Of a stretch of DNA of 28,585 nt, positions 15,172 through 21,389 are shown one piece after another. Every line of letters begins with the position of its first letter. The first letter of the stretch is position 1. The stretch covers positions 1 to 28,585 of the forward strand of contig JAAENB010000976.1 in assembly GCA_024224995.1 (NCBI GenBank), read 5' to 3'. The notes beneath the pieces were generated by a model, which saw only the letters and a program-made list of their open reading frames with translations, did not search any database and was not told the origin of the DNA. The translations under genes were made by a program, and so were the position numbers. This DNA comes from a bacterium. Lineage in GTDB: Bacteria; Spirochaetota; UBA4802; UBA5550.

Positions 15172-18100
15172 CGGTTCCCTCCGTAGTTCGGCTCCGCTCA
15201 CCACAAGTAGTTCGGCTCCGTTTTCCTGCATGGTAAAAAACAACCGGGGTTAACACAAGATCCAGCATAGTAGAGCTTAAAAGACCTCCTACAATTACCA
15301 GCGATATGGGGAAAAGCATTTCCTTACCCGGAGCATCATTGCCGGTCATGAGGATGGGGATCAACGCAATTATGGCAGTACCCGCTGTCATCAGTACCGG
15401 TACCAGGCGTTCCAGTGCGCCCCGGATAACCATACTTTTTGAAAACGGTTCTTTCTCCTGTTCCATCAAGTGGATAAAATGAGAGATCATGAGAATACCG
15501 TTGCGGGAAGCGATTCCCGCAAGAGCTATAAAACCAACAAGGCTGGCTATGGATAAATTTGTTCCCATAAGATATAAGGCATAGACCCCACCGATAAATG
15601 CCAGGGGGATATTCAACAGCACCTGGACAGTCAAGAGTACTGATCTAAAATAAGCATATAAAAGACCGATAATAATAACCAGGGATACAAGCGCGAGTAA
15701 TGCTATGAGGCGGCCCGCTTCCACCTGGCTCGCGTATCGTCCGCCTATGTCGTAATCATACCCGGAAGGGAGTTTCAGCTCCTTTTTAAGCTTCTTCTCC
15801 AGGTTTTTCACCACCGTATTTAAATCACTCCCGGCAACATTGAACTGCACAGCAATTCGCCTGTTCCCGTTCTCTCTCTTGATTTCGTAAGGGCCTTTAC
15901 TTTCATAGATTTCAGCAGTTTTACCAAGAGTTATGGGAGTTGCATCGGGTAAAAACTTGATGATAAAATTTTTTAAACGGTCAACGCTTGATCGAGACTG
16001 CTCATCGACCTGGACCCGGATATCGAATATCCTGTTCTCCTCAAAGACCTTGCCTACAACAGCACCATTCAGCGCATGCTCCAGGGTTTCGGTTAAAGAG
16101 CCAACAGGTATGCCGTAGCGGGAAGCCCTGTCGTGAAGAACCGATATTTTCAGTTCCGGAGCAAGACTTTGCGTTTCAATGAGCAAATCTTCCACCCCCG
16201 GGATATCTTTCGCAATAGACCTGGCCTGGTAAGCATATTGCAGCAGTGCCTCAAGCTCCTGGCCGTATATAAACAATGCCACTTCCGCTTTAACCCCGGA
16301 AAGCAGGTGATCAAGGCGGTGAGATATGGGCTGGCCAATATTCACCGAAACCCTGTCCAATTTTTTAAATTTGCTTCTCAATTCTTTAAGAATTGTTTTT
16401 CGAGTCCTCCCGGCTCCTTCAGCATCCAAAAGAATATCCATCTCACTATAATGGACCCCTTCGGCATGTTCATCCAATTCGGAACGCCCGGTTCGACGGC
16501 TCACCTTTTCCACTCCCCTGGTTCCCATGCAGATTTTTTCAATCTCCCGCGCCTTTTTAATTGATTCACTCATGGAAGTTCCCGCCGGGGTTATCACATC
16601 TAAGGTAAGAGTTCCTTCGTTAAATGAGGGTAAAAACTCCCGTCCCAGGAACGGTGCCAGTATACCTGCGCAAATAAAAAAGAAGAGCACTACTGCCAGC
16701 GGCACCAGGGGGCGATCAAGCAAAAAACGAAGATTGATCTCTTGTAGATATTTCAACCATCGCACGGTGAAACTATCCCGGCGGCCTTTTTGGACGCTAT
16801 TCGGCAGCAGGTAATAACAGAGCACCGGTGTGAGGGTTAAGGCTACAGCCAGGGATACAAACAGGGCAACAATAAAAGCAACAGCCATAGGCTGAAACAG
16901 ACGTCCTTCCACCCCGGGAAGGAACAGGAGCGGAACAAACGCCAGTGCGACTACTGCAGTTGCCAGAATTATACTGTTCCGTATTTCAGATGAAGCATGA
17001 TAGATAACCGAAAGTACAGGCTGTGGTGCGGAAAGAGCCGCATTATTCTTAAGTCTCCGGAAAATATTTTCGGTATCCACAATTGCGTCGTCAACCAGGA
17101 GCCCGATTCCCACAGCTAACCCTCCCAGGGTCATGGTATTAATACCATACCCCAGTGTCCTTAAAATAAGTATTGTAACGATCAATGATATGGGCAGAGC
17201 GATCAGGGTAATTGCTGTAGTACGAAAATTCCAGAGAAAAATGAAAAGAACCAGGGCTACCATAAAAGAACCGAAATAGATAGCCTCTTCCACATTTTCA
17301 ACAGCCCGGTTAATAAAATCGGATTGTTTAAAGAGTTCCGGCATTATTATAATATCATTGGAAAGTTTCTCGCTTATATTCTTAAGAGATTTTTCTATTT
17401 TGGCGGTCAATTCAATTGTGGAAACCCCCGGTTGTTTTAAAACCGCCAGGATAACTCCGGGTTTGCCGTTTATACCGACGTCTCCCCGTTTTACTTTATG
17501 ACCTATTTTAATTTTGGCAACCTTCCTGAGCGGTACTGGCTCACCCAGGCGAAACCCAATAACCGCATCGCCAATCTCCGATATGTCATAGATAGAGCCG
17601 ATATTCCGTATAACAAGTTCCCTGCCTTTATTTTCTATAAAGCCGCCCGTTGTATTCAACCCCAATCCCTGCAGCGCGTGAACGATCTCACCAAAAGAAA
17701 TATCCTGGTTTGCCATCTTTTTACTGTCGATGAGTATTTTGTATTCTTTTGCCTCTCCTCCCATTACAATAGCATTGGATAAACCGGGGATCGACAGAAG
17801 CCGCTTTCGTATGGTCCAATCCGCCAGAGTTCGGAGCTCCATTAAACTCGTCTCACCATTTTTGCTATGGAGACCAATCAGCTGGATCTCACCCATTATT
17901 GAACTTATTGGCCCCAGGATTGGCCGTATGTCTCCGGGCAAATCACGTTGAATAGAAGTAATTTTTTCCGATACTACCTGGCGGCAGCGGTAAATATCGC
18001 TTCCCCAGTCGAATTCAACCTGCAAAATAGCAATCCCCCGTTTCGCAACACTTCGGATCCGGTTTACTCCAGGCGCTCCGTTCAATACCGATTCAAGGGG

Positions 18101-18352
18101 AACAACAACCACCCGTTCCACTTCCCCAGATGCCAGGCCATGAGCTTCAGCCAGTACGGTTACTACGGGACGGTTCAGATCGGGCAAAACATCAATGGGC
18201 ATATTTGATATAATAAAGGATCCGGCTGCAACTACAATAGCTGCCAATACCAGAACCATACGTCTTTGTTTTAAGGAAAAGAAAATAATCCTGTCGAAAA
18301 AAGATCTTTTTTCTTTAAGGATATCTTCCCCTTGTTCATTATCATATTTCAT
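15164..18352 (-). CDS. CusA/CzcA-type RND efflux pump, inner membrane subunit
   Basis: 1062 aa from ATG 18352 (ribosome site CAGGAG about 12 bases upstream); an upstream TTG at 18391 would add 13 residues. It has the RND plan: TM1 near 30-48, first periplasmic loop starting at MPIDVLPDLNRP, TM2-TM7, second loop, TM8-TM12. TM4 carries LVDDAIVDTEN (D421, D422 and E428), the proton-relay pattern of heavy-metal-type RND pumps. Proton-driven export of a metal ion or other toxic compound from periplasm or cytoplasm is expected; the substrate cannot be read from the sequence. It is followed by the TolC-like gene and preceded by a His-rich small gene, but no adaptor gene (CusB/CzcB/HlyD type) lies in the operon. 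The last ~20 residues (RSRTTCGERSRTTEG) are encoded by a tandem REP-like repeat at 15183-15220, so the tail is a late addition. Confidence 0.88.
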   Translation of the reverse strand: MKYDNEQGEDILKEKRSFFDRIIFFSLKQRRMVLVLAAIVVAAGSFIISNMPIDVLPDLNRPVVTVLAEAHGLASGEVERVVVVPLESVLNGAPGVNRIRSVAKRGIAILQVEFDWGSDIYRCRQVVSEKITSIQRDLPGDIRPILGPISSIMGEIQLIGLHSKNGETSLMELRTLADWTIRKRLLSIPGLSNAIVMGGEAKEYKILIDSKKMANQDISFGEIVHALQGLGLNTTGGFIENKGRELVIRNIGSIYDISEIGDAVIGFRLGEPVPLRKVAKIKIGHKVKRGDVGINGKPGVILAVLKQPGVSTIELTAKIEKSLKNISEKLSNDIIIMPELFKQSDFINRAVENVEEAIYFGSFMVALVLFIFLWNFRTTAITLIALPISLIVTILILRTLGYGINTMTLGGLAVGIGLLVDDAIVDTENIFRRLKNNAALSAPQPVLSVIYHASSEIRNSIILATAVVALAFVPLLFLPGVEGRLFQPMAVAFIVALFVSLAVALTLTPVLCYYLLPNSVQKGRRDSFTVRWLKYLQEINLRFLLDRPLVPLAVVLFFFICAGILAPFLGREFLPSFNEGTLTLDVITPAGTSMSESIKKAREIEKICMGTRGVEKVSRRTGRSELDEHAEGVHYSEMDILLDAEGAGRTRKTILKELRSKFKKLDRVSVNIGQPISHRLDHLLSGVKAEVALFIYGQELEALLQYAYQARSIAKDIPGVEDLLIETQSLAPELKISVLHDRASRYGIPVGSLTETLEHALNGAVVGKVFEENRIFDIRVQVDEQSRSSVDRLKNFIIKFLPDATPITLGKTAEIYESKGPYEIKRENGNRRIAVQFNVAGSDLNTVVKNLEKKLKKELKLPSGYDYDIGGRYASQVEAGRLIALLALVSLVIIIGLLYAYFRSVLLTVQVLLNIPLAFIGGVYALYLMGTNLSIASLVGFIALAGIASRNGILMISHFIHLMEQEKEPFSKSMVIRGALERLVPVLMTAGTAIIALIPILMTGNDAPGKEMLFPISLVIVGGLLSSTMLDLVLTPVVFYHAGKRSRTTCGERSRTTEGTDE
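15183..15220. repeat. Tandem 14-bp repeat coding the RND pump tail
   Basis: GTAGTTCGGCTCCG occurs at 15183-15196 and again at 15207-15220 (24-base period), with GCTCACCACAA between. It translates to RSRTT twice at the end of the pump and precedes the TolC-like start. The unit looks like an intergenic repeat that has been captured by the coding frame. Confidence 0.65.
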
Positions 18353-18440
18353 AAAAAAATTATACTCCTGCCAATTTATCTCCCGGTACAAATATATATA
18401 CCGGGGAAAAATGAATCCCTATACTATACGGAAAATGGTT

Positions 18441-18860
18441 TTAGCAGGATGGTGGGCCGCGATGACGGTTTGTGGTATAAAATATTAGTGGTGCGAATAA
18501 TATATCATGAACGATAAAAGCTTCCTGTTGAATAACCGGGCTGTCATATGAAGTCCCTTGCTCGTGATGGAAAACACGGACCTTACTTTTTGAAGCACTT
18601 TTATCTATTGTTTTACCAAAGGTAACTCCCTCAGCCAGGTATTCCAACAACAATTTTGGAATATTTCCATGATGGTGCTCGCCCCCCAAAGAATCAGCGT
18701 CATGGGAGTGAATAAGGCTTCCCGCCTCTTCATGGCTGTAGTGGGTATGAATTCCCAGAAGCGGGCTCATTGCCATAAAAAGCAGGATTGTTATTATTAT
18801 ATGTATTGCCGGTTTCAAGTTCATTGGTATCACTATTATTTTATTCAAATAAAAAAACAT
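18441..18860 (-). CDS. Small His-rich exported protein, head of RND operon
   Basis: 139 aa from ATG 18860, which has AGGA six bases upstream; ATG 18824 (127 aa) is an alternative that gives a neater signal peptide (MNLKPAIHIIITILLFMAMS) but no ribosome site. After the hydrophobic start comes a His-rich stretch: HTHYSHEE, IHSHD, GEHHHG. The rest is not recognised and ends in RGPPSC. The histidines suggest periplasmic binding of Zn, Cu, Co or Ni. It lies 88 bp upstream of the RND pump on the same strand, so it probably supports metal delivery or sensing for that pump. Function is inferred from composition and context only. Confidence 0.55.
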   Translation of the reverse strand: MFFYLNKIIVIPMNLKPAIHIIITILLFMAMSPLLGIHTHYSHEEAGSLIHSHDADSLGGEHHHGNIPKLLLEYLAEGVTFGKTIDKSASKSKVRVFHHEQGTSYDSPVIQQEAFIVHDILFAPLIFYTTNRHRGPPSC

Positions 18861-19023
18861 TGATATTCCTGTCAATTGTTTATTATTTTTTTTAGCCCCA
18901 ATAAAGTGGTTTTAATAAAGTCTTTTGCTTTATTCATTGAATATACTCCCTCAAAAAAAATAATCCTTGACAGGACAAAAAGAGTCAAAAAGACTATAAA
19001 GTAATAAAACCTAAAGGATTATA
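18861..19023. promoter_or_regulatory. Divergent control region between RND operon and ectABC
   Basis: A+T-rich gap with no gene. Toward ectA: TTGACA at 18967-18972 and TATAAA at 18995-19000 are 22 bases apart, too long for an ordinary sigma70 promoter, with an inverted repeat AGTC-AAAAA-GACT (18983-18995) between. The ribosome site AAAGGA is at 19013-19018. Toward the RND operon: TTGACA on the minus strand (18875-18870) has no good -10 partner; if used, transcription would begin after the 18860 start and favour the start at 18824. Regulators cannot be named. Confidence 0.4.
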
Positions 19024-19525
19024 GTGTATTTTACCCCAAAAAGACGAAAATATCAGCTTCAGACACCCTTATTTTAATGATGGACTGGAAATCCACACCT
19101 TAATAAAGAACTGCCCTCCTCTGGATCTTAACTCTGTTTATTATTATTATGTATTCTGCCGTGATTTTTCAAAAACCTCTGTAATTGTTGAAAAAAACAA
19201 CACTATAGCCGGGTATATTTCAGGGTATATACGGCCCGAAAAAGGGGATACTCTTTTTGTATGGCAGGTAGCGGTGGCAGAGAGTGCCCGGGGAAAAGGA
19301 TTGGGTGTGCGGATGCTGGAATGGCTTGTAAAGCAGCCCGCCGCGAAAAATGTCACGATGGTTGAGACTACTGTTTCACCATCAAATAAATCTTCGGAAT
19401 CGTTATTTCAAAAATTTGCCGCAAAAAATAACACGGAAATTATTAAATTAGCTTTTTTAGAAGCAGAGCATTTTGGTCAGGGAACGCATGAGGAAGAAAT
19501 ATTATTTACGATAAATTTACGATAA
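19024..19525 (+). CDS. ectA: L-2,4-diaminobutyrate N-acetyltransferase (ectoine step 2), start in doubt
   Basis: GNAT acetyltransferase that converts diaminobutyrate plus acetyl-CoA to N-gamma-acetyl-diaminobutyrate. Seen: CPPLDLNS, CRDF, IAGYISGYIRPEKGDTLFVWQVAV, the acetyl-CoA loop ARGKGLG and METTVSPSN-like VETTVSPSN; these are EctA hallmarks. Immediately followed by ectB and ectC. The frame that encodes the family runs from the TAG at 19022 to the stop at 19523-19525 (165 codons if read from ATT 19028) but has no ATG, GTG or TTG before GTG 19274, which lies in mid-domain. Two readings fit: an ATT start at 19028, nine bases after AAAGGA, or GTG at 19024, five bases after AGGA, with one extra A in the run at 19037-19041; removing one A gives MYFTPKDENISFRHP, a natural EctA-like start. 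An 11-bp tandem duplication (TTTACGATAAA) covers the stop. Confidence 0.85.
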
Positions 19526-19546
19526 ATCAACTATAGGAGCGCTATT

Positions 19547-20824
19547 ATGAGAATTATAGAAGAACTTGAATCGGGTGTGAGAAGTTATGTGAGAAGTTTC
19601 CCTGTTGTATTTGACAGAGCCGAAGGTTCCCAATTATGGGACGAGCAGGATAATGCATTTATAGATTTTTTTGCCGGAGCCGGTACATTGAATTACGGGC
19701 ATAACAACCCGGTTATTACAAAAGCCTTAGTGGAATATTTACAAGCAAACAGAATTGTCCACAGCCTGGACAAAGCAACAGTGGCAAAAAAAGATTTTTT
19801 ACAAAATTTTTCCGATTACATTCTCTCACCGAGAAACCTTGAATATAAAGTACAGTTTACCGGTCCTACGGGCACCAATGCAGTTGAAACCGCGTTAAAG
19901 CTGGCGCGTATGGTAAAAAGACGGTCCAATATTATTTCTTTTACCAATGCCTACCACGGACTAACCATGGGAGCACTTGCCGTTACGGGAAATTATTTTT
20001 ACCGGGATGAATCATACGGGGCCAGGGTCAATGTTGACCATATGCCTTTTGACGGCTACCTGGGAAAAGATATCAATACCATAGACATTCTCAGAAGAAT
20101 GCTTCTGGACAACGGCAGCGGCATTGATTTACCTGCTGCCATAATTGTTGAAACAATTCAGGGTGAAGGCGGCATTAATGTGGCAAGTATCAAGTGGCTG
20201 CAGGAACTGGAAAATCTGTGCCGGGAATTTGATATTATTTTAATTATTGATGATATCCAGGTCGGCAACGGGAGAACCGGTACTTTTTTCAGTTTTGAAG
20301 AAGCGGGAATTACTCCGGACATGGTATGCCTGTCCAAATCAATCGGCGGCGGCCTTCCTATGGCCCTGCTGCTCATGCGGCCCGAACTGGACCAATGGCA
20401 GCCCGGAGAGCATACGGGTACGTTCCGGGGAAACAACCTTGCCTTTGTTGCCGCGTCGGAATTAATAACGACCTATTGGAAAAATGAAGACCTCTCCCGC
20501 GCCGTGGATCATAAAAGTGAAATCATCAAAAAAAGTCTCTACTCCTTGAAAGATACATATCCCGATTATGATATATCAATCCGGGGACGCGGTATGGTAT
20601 GGGGGATTAATATTCCCCGTATGGATTTTGCCGGCGAAATGGCACACCAGGCATTTGAAAACGGTCTTATTATTGAGACTTGCGGTGCCGAAGGCCAGGT
20701 GGTGAAACTCCTGCCGTCATTAACAATAGAAGATGACCTGCTTACCAGAGGTCTCGATATTTTGCATAAAGCTTTTGCCTTCCTGGCAACGGAAAAAACA
20801 GATTCATTAAGCGGCGGTATGTAA
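19547..20824 (+). CDS. ectB: Diaminobutyrate-2-oxoglutarate aminotransferase (ectoine step 1)
   Basis: 425 aa, class III PLP aminotransferase that makes L-2,4-diaminobutyrate from aspartate semialdehyde with glutamate as donor. Seen: FTGPTGTNAVETALKLAR (104-121), NAYHGLTMGALAVTGN (134-149), cofactor Asp D235 in IIDDIQVGNGRTG, Schiff-base lysine K264 in CLSKSIGGGLPMALLL, and HTGTFRGNN (289-297). Length is normal for EctB. AGGAG at 19535-19539 lies seven bases before the ATG. It is the middle gene of ectABC and overlaps ectC by one base (TAATG). GABA or ornithine aminotransferases are close relatives, but the neighbours settle the assignment. Confidence 0.95.
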   Translation: MRIIEELESGVRSYVRSFPVVFDRAEGSQLWDEQDNAFIDFFAGAGTLNYGHNNPVITKALVEYLQANRIVHSLDKATVAKKDFLQNFSDYILSPRNLEYKVQFTGPTGTNAVETALKLARMVKRRSNIISFTNAYHGLTMGALAVTGNYFYRDESYGARVNVDHMPFDGYLGKDINTIDILRRMLLDNGSGIDLPAAIIVETIQGEGGINVASIKWLQELENLCREFDIILIIDDIQVGNGRTGTFFSFEEAGITPDMVCLSKSIGGGLPMALLLMRPELDQWQPGEHTGTFRGNNLAFVAASELITTYWKNEDLSRAVDHKSEIIKKSLYSLKDTYPDYDISIRGRGMVWGINIPRMDFAGEMAHQAFENGLIIETCGAEGQVVKLLPSLTIEDDLLTRGLDILHKAFAFLATEKTDSLSGGM

Positions 20825-21216
20825 TGATAGTTCGGCGGCTGGAAGAGATAGAAGGAACAGAAAGAGTGGTTCAGGCTCCCAATGGGAACTGGACCAGTCG
20901 GCGGTTCATTTTAAAAGATGATAACATGGGATTCTCCATGCATGATACGACTATTCACGCGGGGACCGAAACCTTTATATGGTACAAGCATCATCTTGAA
21001 GCAGTCTATTGTGTTGCCGGCCGCGGAGAAATTGAAGACCTGGAAACAGGGATAATTCACCCCATTAAAGACGGAACCCTGTACGCGCTGAACGGCCATG
21101 AAAAACATTATCTCCGGGCTTTTGAAGATATGCGAATGATCTGCGTGTTTAATCCGCCAATAACGGGTAATGAAGTACACACGGACGAAGGGTACTACCC
21201 TCTTGATGAGGGCTAA
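20824..21216 (+). CDS. ectC: L-ectoine synthase
   Basis: 130 aa cupin that cyclises N-gamma-acetyl-diaminobutyrate to ectoine. Seen: MIVRRLEEIEGTERVV start, GNWTSRRF, FSMHDTTIHAGTET, and HHLEAVYCVAGRGEIED. E59, Y87 and H95 correspond, with a two-residue offset, to the metal-binding Glu57, Tyr85 and His93 described for Paenibacillus lautus EctC (from memory). The length is typical. It starts on the last base of the ectB stop, so it is translated by coupling. No ectD hydroxylase, dedicated aspartokinase or ectR regulator follows, so the product is ectoine and not hydroxyectoine as far as this locus shows. Confidence 0.95.
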   Translation: MIVRRLEEIEGTERVVQAPNGNWTSRRFILKDDNMGFSMHDTTIHAGTETFIWYKHHLEAVYCVAGRGEIEDLETGIIHPIKDGTLYALNGHEKHYLRAFEDMRMICVFNPPITGNEVHTDEGYYPLDEG

Positions 21217-21223
21217 CCGGTAC

Positions 21224-21319
21224 TTAATCCAGGTCTTTTATCTTCAGTTCCACCATAACCGGCAGATGGTCACTTACCGTATCATAGAATACTTCCGGGG
21301 ATGAAACGGAAGTAAATCT
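21224..21319 (-). pseudogene. 3' remnant of an endonuclease/exonuclease/phosphatase family gene
   Basis: On the minus strand this piece encodes RFTSVSSPEVFYDTVSDHLP followed by VMVELKIKDLD and a stop (21224-21226). SDHLPV is the C-terminal catalytic motif (Asp-His) of the EEP/DNase I-like superfamily, and the spacing to the stop is normal for that family. Upstream, the frame passes into a CT-rich tract and hits a stop at 21335-21337, with no start. Only the last ~32 codons survive, so this is a gene remnant between ectC and the sensor kinase. Confidence 0.7.
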
Positions 21320-21354
21320 CCCCCTTCTCTCTCTCTAAAAATATATAAAAAGCA

Positions 21355-21383
21355 TTGAAATAAGCAGGTTTCTGTTCTATAAT
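21355..21383 (+). promoter_or_regulatory. Near-consensus promoter of the hybrid kinase gene
   Basis: TTGAAA (21355-21360), 17-base spacer, perfect TATAAT (21378-21383). Only six bases separate the -10 box from the ATG at 21390, so transcription should begin at or next to the start codon and the mRNA would be leaderless. No Shine-Dalgarno sequence is present. Confidence 0.7.
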
Positions 21384-21389
21384 TTATGC

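Noticed and set aside
18389..18391. TTG start for the RND pump
   Set aside because: ATG at 18352 has a ribosome site and gives the usual cytoplasmic start before TM1.
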